Shown here piece after piece: positions 35,715-44,987 of a DNA stretch of 64,000 bases; position 1 is the first letter of the stretch; every line of letters begins with the position of its first letter. The position numbers and the translations under genes are program-made. The notes below the pieces were generated by a model. That model saw nothing but the letters and a program-made list of their open reading frames with translations, was not told where the DNA came from and made no database searches. The stretch is from Rhizoctonia solani (lineage: Eukaryota > Basidiomycota > Agaricomycetes > Cantharellales > Ceratobasidiaceae). The DNA lies in contig NC_057377.1 of assembly GCF_016906535.1 (NCBI RefSeq), forward strand, positions 1,550,001 to 1,614,000, read 5' to 3'.

Positions 35715-36180
35715 CTGTAAGGTGGGTACACACTAATGGGAGCGGGCGCTTGAGGCCGTACTACTACACTGGCCTACGTAAGGTGACTATCTAAGGCTAT
35801 ACTACTAGCGCTTAAGGCGCTCTACTTCTAACTACTGGTAGCGATGGGGCCTGAGGCCTGGGAGGTGTGATGAGTAAGGGAGTTGGTGAGCGTCTAAGAA
35901 CTATCTGGGGGCCGGCTACTTAGCTGGCTGATAACCTTCTCTAGTGAATAAGAGACGAGGTAAAAACGACTTGGTGGTTCCAAGCGTTTTCCCTGCTGTA
36001 TATATAGACAAGTGCACACTATCTACATGGTCTGTGCGCGTGAGAGAAAGAAGTAAGAAGACAAATGGGAAGCGTGCTGCGGGCTGCGCAGAAGCGTGGA
36101 TTTCTCCTAAGCGCCCTTGGCACGGCATCTCGGCGCGGCATCTCGGCATAATAAGCGCCGAGATCACGTGATCGAAAAAC
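35715..36180. mobile_element. LTR-like sequence (possible truncated or solo LTR)
   Basis: The stretch begins TGTAAGGTGGGTACACAC and is unlike its surroundings. It has GC-rich motifs, an internal repeat of GTAAGGTG (near 35717 and 35778), a TATA-like TGTATATATAGAC near 35998, and a repeated GGCATCTCGGC near 36122-36145. This composition recalls long terminal repeats of Gypsy elements in basidiomycetes. I could not find a matching right end or a target duplication, so the borders are uncertain. Confidence 0.4.
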
Positions 36181-36575
36181 ATAAGATATCAAGTCCGTAA
36201 AAAATACTAAAAATAAGAGAAAATTCAGGCGATTCAAATGGTATATGTTTGGAGGTTATAACATTCCGGCTCTGATACATTTGAATATTACCTATCTTGC
36301 CCTTTGTATGACTGCAATTTATGGTGACCATACTCAAAGTAGCGAACTACCGTCAGTATTAAGTTACTATACTCAGATTCATTGCCGGCCCAGATCTTCC
36401 TACTGAAAGGCCTTGTGGTGGGTGTCAATTAATTCATTAAGCTGCGTGGTAATTTCAACGATCCTCGCTCGAGTTTGTAAATAAAACACCTTGGACTTTG
36501 AGTGATAGTTGTTCTTGGAGGCTTGAGGAGAACTACCGGTTTCGTGAGCTTACCTCTAGGAAACACCATAACTTG

Positions 36576-36787
36576 CACGGTGGACCCCAAAAGTGCGGAT
36601 TTTCTGAACGTGAAAAATCGCGCGTTGTATGCGGAGTGTTGGCAAAATCCGACCATTTTTTCCATGAATCCACATCCTCAACTCACCCCTGTGTGTCGTC
36701 GAGGTGCGGATTCTGCTATTTTAGGTGCGGATGTCTGGCAAAATCTGGACGTCATGCGGATTTTCCGCACTTTTGGGGTTCACCATG
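36576..36787. mobile_element. Small inverted-repeat element (MITE-like, 212 bp)
   Basis: The left end reads CACGGTGGACCCCAAAAG and the right end, inverted, reads CATGGTGAACCCCAAAAG. The arms match over about 26 bases with few mismatches and share the core ACCCCAAAAGTGCGGA. A 3-bp TTG occurs directly on both sides (36573-36575 and 36788-36790), a possible target duplication. The interior has no coding capacity and contains two copies of TGGCAAAATC. Confidence 0.6.
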
Positions 36788-36949
36788 TTGTGGCTTGTTA
36801 CATTTGTGTTTCCTTTATACTTTGGTAGCACGCAAGTTCAAGTGATCAAGTGCAATAATTGAGCTAAGATAGAATATAGTCAACTTTGTGATATAATCCT
36901 ATCAACTGCCATCTCTGAGTCAATACGTGATGTCCAATCCCAGGACGTG

Positions 36950-37124
36950 TGTTAGATGTGCGGCGCGCCAGCGCCGTCACGTGAGCGTGTGGTCCTCGAC
37001 GGTTGAGGCTCTTTACCCCTATTCCATTCAGGGGGTCTATATATTCTTGCGTTGACTACCTTGTTCCTGCACGCTTGTCTCCCACCGTACTGAGACGTCC
37101 CGTGCAGGTGTTAGACATCTGACA
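36950..37124 (+). mobile_element. Solo LTR (175 bp) with 5-bp target duplication
   Basis: The element starts TGTTAGATG and ends CATCTGACA, the TG..CA short inverted termini of retrotransposon LTRs. It is flanked by the exact direct repeat ACGTG at 36945-36949 and 37125-37129. A TATA-like CTATATATTC lies near 37037. No internal retrotransposon domain or second LTR lies within the window, so this is what recombination between two LTRs would leave. Confidence 0.75.
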
Positions 37125-37129
37125 ACGTG

Positions 37130-37735
37130 TGCATTCGTGATGACTACAACATGGCCCCTTTATTGACACACGGCCTTGGGAAGAAGTCCCAAAGCCAAAC
37201 TTATGAATAGTGAATGTCATAAACAAAGCTTGACCTTAATGACTTAATTTATGGTCCAAGGTATTACAGAAACTGAAGCAGCAAAGTGTTAACTCAAGGC
37301 CAAACGCAGATCAGCTAATAAGAGTTTTGAAGTGGCTTATGAAGCCCATTGTAATCACCGTGACGGTACGCACTGTGTGATCCCGCCCCTGCATTAACTT
37401 TAGTTCCGTTCGTGGAATCTTGTCGAGGCCAGTCCCACACTAGGTAGGGAGCGTTGTGCTACTTACCCACGGCGAGATAGTGCAGACAGAAGCCATAAAA
37501 GAAGCTCAAAATTATGAGTATATTTGATCAAGCGCAAGTGTATGCATGACAAGCCATATATAAAAAGTGAGCATCACACCTGTTATACACATTCAGAGTA
37601 TGCATGGAATAATGCTATAAGCACTATGTATATCTGTATTGCGTATCAATGCATACAAACTCATATTTATAGGCTTTGCTCATTTTGATTTTGTAGGAGC
37701 ACCTTGAACTTCACATCCTACGTTACAAGGGCTCG
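37130..37735. other. Non-coding stretch right of the solo LTR
   Basis: About 600 AT-rich bases. No gene, RNA or repeat was recognised. It should include the 3' end of the dehydrogenase gene. Confidence 0.4.
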
Positions 37736-38779
37736 TCACCAAGCATGGTGGCCACCACTAACAAGTATACTGGGAGATTCCAGATAAATATAACAATAGT
37801 GTGATTATGATTGAGACTTACTTGCTACCTGTGCAAAATGTTGAAGCGTCTGAAGCCAGCCATGTAACTACTCCACGCAGCTCGTCGGGTTGGCCAATAC
37901 AACCGAGCGGATTCATGCTTGCCCATGTCTCCGCAAGTTCAGGTTGGGTGTCCGCGAAAGCGGCAATCATTTTGGTGTAAATATAACCTGTATGGGCAAG
38001 TAACCGGACAGCCACCACCATGAATCTGACGGAAAGCTAGTGAACGGACGCACACGAACCTGAAGAAATAGAATTAACGCGAATTTTGTGCTTTCTAAGT
38101 TCGCATGCCATACTCCTTGTCATTTGTAAAACAGCCGATTTGCTGGTGTTATATGCAGTCAAGGCAAGACCCTGAAAAAAGTGTTATTGAATAAGGATTA
38201 AGTGGTGGTATTTATATGTAACCTACTTGGTTTGTGATGGATCCACTTATCGAAGCAATTAATATTATACTCCCAGGAATACCATGTTTTGTCATCTGTT
38301 GTCCCGCCGCTTGCACCGAGTAGAATACACCATTGACGTTAACGTTGATTATACGCTGTATATTGTCAGCCTTGTACACTAGGCAATCAGACTCTCCTGA
38401 AACTCTAGCCGCGGCTACGCATACATTGACGCGCTTCTCAGCATCGCCAATCTCTGCGACCTTGTCCCAAACACTTTGTTGGTCAGTGACGTCCATCGAT
38501 ACATATTTCAACGTAGATCCGAGCTTCCTTGTGTAATCCGCGGTAGCCACGAAATCATCTCCTGGGGACTGTGGGAGATCAAGCACATAAACAGTAGCGC
38601 CAGCCTCACACAAAGCCAAAGCCATCTCCAAGCCAAGACCTCGATTACCTCCGGTCACAATTGCTACACGGCCCTTGAGTGAGAACTCATCGAAAAGGGT
38701 CTTTTTGGGAGTGAAAGATGGGTCGGATGCCGCCTTTAGTGCAGCAGCAACGCCGACAACACTGTGGTGTGATAAGATC
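37736..38779 (-). CDS. Short-chain dehydrogenase/reductase (5' exon not resolved)
   Basis: This is a classical SDR of about 300 residues related to fungal sorbose/mannitol-type NADP reductases. The main exon reads LKGRVAIVTGGNRGLGLEMA (the TGxxxGxG cofactor loop), DVTDQQSVWD and VAAARVSGE (in place of NAG/NAA). A spliced exon gives ASISGSI then TAYNTSKSAVLQMTRSMACE, with catalytic Ser, Tyr and Lys (YxxxK). The C-terminal end is LVSGGHHAW before TGA 37736-37738. The coding sequence enters at an acceptor near 38779 with ILSHHSVVGVAAALKAASD, so a small first exon lies upstream. A candidate ATG at 39005-39007 does not splice in the right phase, so the start is left open. It sits inside the mobile-element-rich island. 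Confidence 0.82.
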
Positions 38780-41179
38780 CTGAAAATCAGTACATCAGTA
38801 AAAGATTCCTTTTTTCAGTAGGATATGGCCTGAAAATTACAATGTTAGTATGCCTCCCTCAGCATGAATCAGACTATGGAAGAATTGATACCTAAAATCA
38901 GTATGTATTGATCTTGATTTCAGCTCAATCCTCACTTAAACACACGCACTAATTTTCAGTATTATAACCTTGTACAGTGCAAGAGGTGTTTCCTTCGTGG
39001 AGGTCATAGTGAAGAGGACGAGGTAAAAAGGATGGTGGATCTATCATCGTTATCTATTTCTGCAACTGCCAGAACTCTGGATCCCCTCCGACCTGAAGGA
39101 TTCTGGAAGGAGATGCATGTGCTCATCCATGTATTGCCTTGCGCTGCGATTCCATAGAAAAGATCATGTGACAAGCTCTCAATATGACAATTTATCCGGT
39201 CTGTTCATTCTATAAGATTCATTATAACCAGCTTTAAAAAGCCCCAAGTCCGACGAGGGTGAATCATGAGTGCCCATCGGCTGACCCAACCCAACCTGCC
39301 GGCCCCACATTTCCTGATGTACCACAAAAGTAGAGTTTTGCGATGGAGTCTGTGGAAGCGGCCAAACTTATGCTGGGCCGATCGGGCCGGAGCCAGGTAC
39401 CTTTGCCGCTCACTATGCGTCATATTTGTGATTATAACCCCAAGTACACCGTTTATAGTATTACGATTCGGCGCTTGTGCGCCGTCCCTTCCATTCTATG
39501 TACTGCGAGCACCTTGTGCTCCTAGCAGAGCTTTCCCTGTTCACTTGTCCTCTTTTTCAACGAGTTCCACCCGCTCATGCCTCTTCTACCCGCATACGAC
39601 TCAGTTTGGCCGCCTACCCAGCTCGCTTGGTGTCTGGGCCCCGGTGGCACCCCCATCCGTCTGCTGGTCCTGGTCGTGTACGTGTTTCTTCTTTTTATGT
39701 ACTCATATTTTCCCTCTTTTTTTTTGTCTGGTAGCTCGATGGCCCAGTGTTCAGTTTCCGACTAATGGGGTGGATAGGATTCATTGAACCAATCCCATCG
39801 AAATGCGAATATTCCAAACATTCCTTATGTGTTAACATTGCTTCAATTACACCTCACCTAACCACGAATCCCTATGTGCTGATCAATCTGAATATTTTAG
39901 TTTAGCCCTTTCATATGTCAAACGTTAGTCATCGTCCCAACATTAACTTCGAAATACCAAAGCGCAAGTTGATATGAATTTAACACCCGTCTTTGCTGTT
40001 GTGAATCCGGCACCGTCCTTTTCAGGTCCAAGTAGCTATAGTGTGATTGTCAGCACTGAACTCAGCGAATACCGCCTATCCTAAGTTCAATGTATGGTAG
40101 ATAGTGCATGCTGTGAGCTTGGAATTAATGCGATAAGTTTTAGCAGATTTAGAACTTATCCTCTGCCCGCTTGTCCGCGTTGGCCACGAGACCCAGACCG
40201 GTGAGGTTGGGGAACCCCCACGGCTGCAAAGCAGCAAGGGTGGACCGGGGGCGCCCGACCGCGAGTCTGGCTCGTGGGTGGGCGGCCCAAACCAGCTCTC
40301 GTGACCTATAGGATGATGGGTGGGATAAAAAGACACGCAAAGGCGTGCCGCGACACTCGGTGTATACGAGGCCGGACGGTGGAGGAGGTCGGACGCAAGT
40401 CGACACGGCATGGAGCGGTCGTCACGTGACTCACTACATGCTCCAGCTAAGTTGCTGTTTTGCGTCTCCGCAGCTCAATTAAATCCCCATTTTCTCTAAA
40501 GTCATCCAGATTTCTTCAATCAGGCGAATTAGCTCTGGGGTGTTACAGAGGAGGCTGGAGATGTCTAGAGCGCTCTGGAGAACTCTGGAGTTAAGTGGTC
40601 CTCTATAAGAAACAGACGATTTCGTTGAGAGGCTTGGTCGCAAAACTCCCATTTTTTAAATCGAGTAAAACAAAGTGCAAAAATCATAAAATAGTTTTAC
40701 TGTACGCTCCTCCGTTCCTCGTGAACCGTGTTCGACATGGAGAAAAATAACATCCATTCGTTGAAGAAAACCGTAGAAGGGATCTACTCTGATTTAAAAA
40801 GTACCTTCGTAGCGCCGTTCGAGCCAGCACTTGGTTGGGTTTCGATGATCGACGCCACGCATACCACGTGGGGTTGATCAAGTTCCAAGATTCGATTGTC
40901 GAGAGGCTATTCAACGAGTATTCTTCTCTTAAGGTAAATACCGTCGTTTCTGATCGACGTGTATAGTATTGAGCCGATCGAACGACAGATTCACCACCTC
41001 GAATACGCATATAACATCACCAGTTATACAAGTTCTATGCTTTTATTGAAAACAGAGTGGTATACAAAATGCTCGACTCATAGCCAAGCAGGTAAACATG
41101 TGAAATAATTAAATAAAGTGACTCAAACCTGAAACCCGCCCCAAAACCCAGAACCTATTCATAAAACCCAGATATTGCT
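38780..41179. other. Long intergenic stretch
   Basis: About 2.4 kb without a confident gene. It should hold the unresolved first exon and promoter of the dehydrogenase near its left edge. Open frames at 39266-39787 (+), 40076-40411 (-) and 40684-41010 (-) lack start context, introns or motifs. A GC-rich block at about 40190-40440 differs in composition from its flanks and might be old mobile DNA, but no ends were found. Confidence 0.45.
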
Positions 41180-42797
41180 TTAGTCTCTCGGCTGGTACGA
41201 AGGGGGTAGTCGACCCGAAGCCGAACGACCAAGTCCAAATGCGCTGGTCAGATCTTCCGAATCCTCGTGTCGGTCCACCATATTTGATGAGGATCCTCCA
41301 TCAGTAGAGAGCAAAGGCTGAGCCTGGTACATTTCTGCCCTGTTCGGCGGGCTATGTGCAATCAAGCCTGGTTTAGCGGCGCGAGAGCCGGAAGCCTGGG
41401 TTGGCGGCGGTGATCCTGCACTGCTAGTCCAGTCAGTGGAGCTGGGAGCTGGAGCCGGAGCTGAAGTCGCGTATGGTGTAATAGCAACTATTCTTGAAGA
41501 TGAGTATCCATTCTATAATTATTATAAGGCTAAACTCACCGGGCTGAGCGGTAGTTCCGGGAGCTAGGTTGTAGGGCTCAAATGTCGCACTCGACCCTTT
41601 GTTTTCCTCCGTAAGGTCGATGACTCCTCTGCTCTTTCGCCTCCTACTGATAAAGAAACCTAGGAGCACAGCAGCAGCAAGCGCGACCACACCGCCAACC
41701 ACACCTCTGCGTAAAAGAATTCTGAGGTAAGTAGATGTACTGCCATGTTACTCGACCCTACGTACCCAGCGATCGCCCCAACCGGGGTCGTGCTAGCGGA
41801 TCCAGGGTCGGCCGTCGAGGTCGAGGTCGGTTGTGTGGTCCCAGTGGTAGGTATCATTGATGTGGTAGAGCTGGGGGCAGGACACTCTCCAGTGTTATTG
41901 TTTCCACTTGAGATATCGACCTGAGCACTTCCTTTACTGTACTCGTAGAACCTAGCACGCCCAATATTTAGAAGGCCGGTTTCAACTGTTCATCAACACT
42001 CACCAAGAACCATCTCCCCAAAACAAGTCATAAGTGAACTTTGGGATGTTAATATTTTGTCGGCACACTGCTGTTTGAATGGTATCTGGGAGCCTTGGTT
42101 ATAGTCAGCAGCCGTGGCCGAGGGAAAGCTACAATTGACACACGTTTTGTTTGCAGGACGCCCACAGTTCGCAAGATACATCCCATATGCTCCGACCTAT
42201 CATGGTGTTAAGCAGAGAAAATCAGAATAGAGTAGGACTTACCCCGGCATCGAACCCACTGTCCCCGTTGGTGCTACTCCCGACACCATATTGACAACTG
42301 CCCACGGGTTAAATATAGGAACGAGAAAGTGCACTTGAATGAACATACTTCATGCATAACATAGACAACGCAAACGAAACACTATTACAACAACACGTCG
42401 CTGTTGGTTGGACGGGGCAGGTTTGTGAGCCTGCGATTCAACCTATCAACTTGATCCAAACACCCACCAGGTTGCCCGCCACAGTTGTCGCCAGGAGTTA
42501 AGGGCCTAAAATCCCCTACTTGATCTGACACACTACTCTGAGTTTATCTCAAACCTCTGCAAAAGCTCTACACTTACAATCCGCGCTACAGATCTGACGC
42601 AAGCGTTCATACGTTCTGCCTGGGGAAGGTGGCGGTTGGTCGCACACGTCATCAAACAAATTATATATAGACCTACATGGAGTTTCGCCAACCGATTGGG
42701 TGTACCAATCCAACGATGTAGTCTTGCATGTCGTATTGCCCGCTCGAGTGACTCCAGCGATTGAAACAGCAAAAAACAAAATACCATGGGCCAGCAT
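41180..42797 (-). CDS. Cys-rich single-pass membrane protein, paralogue B
   Basis: Same architecture as the gene at 32410-34050. The start at 42797 gives a signal peptide (MLAHGILFFAVSIAGVTRA), then GNTTCKTTSLDWYTQSVGET and PC, TYERLRQIC, CCCNSVSFALSMLCM and CQYGVGSSTNGDSGFDAG. A second Cys-containing block follows (YLANCGRPANKTCVNC, KQQCADKILTSQ). A Ser/Thr-rich stalk precedes a transmembrane helix VVGGVVALAAAVLLGFFI at about 41650-41700 with stop-transfer SRRRKSR. The cytosolic tail ends LPPSYQPRD at 41180. There are about eight introns and about 330 residues. The role is unknown; a cell-surface sensor or adhesion protein is possible. The tail PPSY is a possible WW-domain ligand of the PPxY type. 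Confidence 0.82.
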
Positions 42798-43901
42798 GGC
42801 TACAGTTACCTATTGAATGATGGTGGGTGGTAGTCAAGTATATTATGGGAGCACAAGCAACAAGGGATTACAAGCCCGACATGCGGTTGCATCGCCGAGC
42901 TTTAAGTATCGACGAAGAGGCCGAGTTGGCCGCATCGGTCAATATATTACCAACACGGCCGATGTGGCTGTACGGTAAATATATTGCCGTGTACATTGCA
43001 TCAGTCTGTCCAATATAAATTACCCCACCAGAACCTGCGAGACATTCCGCCATCACGAATGCACTTTGCGAAAACCTCACATGGTCCAACGCACACGAAA
43101 GCCTCGCAAACCTGACGAATATTGTCTTTCAGAGTGCATCGGCGTTGGACCTTCCGCCGAGGTATTTGCTAATATATCGGTAACCTAAATTTACTCGATC
43201 TCAATTCCTCAAAACGCCCGAAACGCCCTTTAAACAAAGGCTCACGAGTTCGGCAACCATGAACGTAAGCGATGATATGTGACTATTATTTGATGATGTA
43301 TTACAGTGAGTGCGCTCGTTTTTATCAGAAACCAAGTCGTTTCCCGAAACGAACGCACTACGAATCAACCTGTGGTAGTGAGAGCTTTCGCAGTGGGTCC
43401 TTCATCTGAGCCCCCATATACCATGAACAAATCCAGTGTTCGTTGAGGGATATTGATACCCGAGATTTTGGGTTATACTCTGGTTGCCAGTGTCGAAAAC
43501 TAAACAGAACTGACAAAGACCCAAGCCTAGGAACAGTCTGAGATTACAACGCGGGTAGACCCTTTATAACTTACTCACTAGCAACACCAGTAACATGCGG
43601 CTCTTTCAAGCTGATGATGCTGTGCAGATAGCATATTTTTGTGTAGGCACCCACGAAACACCGAGGATTCAACATAAAAGTTGCAGAGTCATCGCATCCT
43701 TGTGTCCACCATACGTACACACTCATGGTCATACAGCTCTGTGCATCAAATTCTCCCAGGAGCCGGATTTTCTGGGACAGACGAATCAGGGGACGATCTC
43801 TGCTTCTAATCCCTTCGTTGTCCTTCACCTGTGTGGAAACTAGGACAAGACGAAATTCCCCCGTGGAAGTCATCAACAGTGATGGGCGCCTCTCACCCAA
43901 T
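42798..43901. other. Intergenic region between paralogue B and the SKP1-like gene
   Basis: About 1.1 kb between divergent genes. A weak inverted similarity around GGTCCAACGC (near 43083 and 43145) was seen. Overlapping open frames at 43571-43900 (-) and 43595-43843 (+) have no recognisable content. Confidence 0.45.
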
Positions 43902-43908
43902 TATAAAA
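43902..43908 (+). promoter_or_regulatory. TATA box of the SKP1-like gene
   Basis: TATAAAA lies 42 bp upstream of the start codon at 43950, suggesting that this copy still has a core promoter. Confidence 0.5.
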
Positions 43909-43949
43909 CTGGCGGGAGTTAGTAGACTGGCCCGTCCGCCCATATAACC

Positions 43950-44735
43950 ATGTCCTCTTCTGCCTACGAAGTAACTTTTCAAACGAGCGATAATGAAACT
44001 ATTGTCGTAAACTGGGAAGTATTCCGTAAATTCGGAATATATTCACCTCAGGACGGTAGGTTTGCAAGCCACAATCTATAGTAGCCTGTAATTGAAACAC
44101 AAAGTTATGATTAGACCCTGATGCGCGGCCACGAGATCCTGTTTCTCTTCCAAATGTCAATGCTGCAACCTTCCAAAAGGTAAGTATCCTAAGGAAAATC
44201 TATCAGCCCATGTGAATTATTTTATAAATATCCTGGTCGAATCGGATCCATTGTGACTACCTAGATTGTCGAATATTGCGAGCACCATAAAGACGATGTC
44301 ATCCCTCCACCACAGGAGGTGGATTCATTCACAAATCATATTGGATTCGGGTCTATACAGCCCATAAACATCGATGATTGGGACCGAAGGTTTATGCAAG
44401 TTGAGGAAAAAATGATTTTTGACATCATTCTAGCCGCCAATTACCTCGATATCAAACCCCTATTGTACGTAGCGCTGAGCGCAATTTTTGAAGCGAACGT
44501 AGTTGTAACGGTTTTGTCTAGGGATCTTGGGACTAAGACGATCGGCGAGTTGATCAAGGGAAAGTCCCCCGAGGAAATAAGGAGGCTATTAAATATAGCA
44601 AACGATTTTACTCCTGAGGAAACGGTGAAACCAGAGCTCTCATACCGAGACGATCAAATTTACTGAAGCATTCTTCCTAATAACTAGGCTCAGATTCAAC
44701 GGGAAACAGTGAGCAATTTATATGCGCAGATATAG
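43950..44735 (+). CDS. Divergent SKP1 paralogue (SCF ubiquitin ligase adaptor)
   Basis: SKP1 links cullin-1 to F-box proteins. Exon 1 (43950 to about 44056) reads [16 protein letters not shown], matching the BTB/POZ start. Later exons give [58 protein letters not shown] and, after a 57-base intron (44465-44521), [18 protein letters not shown] followed by [10 protein letters not shown]. The dimer and cullin-contact part is well conserved. The last exon, spliced at GAAACG/GTGAAA, reads [15 protein letters not shown] and stops at 44735. Canonical SKP1 has REN-x-W-C/A-E here, so the tryptophan helix that grips the F-box is lost. A further intron from 44710 is possible and would also give no tryptophan. 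This is probably a second, specialised or decaying copy. Confidence 0.85.
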
Positions 44736-44987
44736 CGCCCTATTTACTAATCGCTTTGTTGCTTAATAGCAGCGGTACTAACTTGAAGTAAGCGCAGGTG
44801 AATATTAATAGGCTAGATCCGGATATGGAACAAAATCGAGACTTATTAGATGATGATGTCGATAACCTACTTTGTATAAGTGCTCTGCAAGTATTCATCC
44901 AGTCCAAGCTCACGAGTGAGATTGAACCCTGTCAACACAGAATGCCTCCGCGTACTCAATTCAAGTTTAGATTAATGCTTTAATTGA
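44736..44987. other. Short intergenic gap between convergent genes
   Basis: About 250 bases. A 61-codon plus-strand frame at 44798-44983 has no recognisable content. Confidence 0.4.

Noticed and set aside
39266..39787. 173-codon plus frame
   Set aside because: Low-complexity pyrimidine-rich DNA, Cys/Ser/Pro-heavy translation, no motif and no splice structure.
40076..40411. 111-codon minus frame in the GC-rich block
   Set aside because: No motif, no homologous family recognised, and two overlapping frames are equally open.
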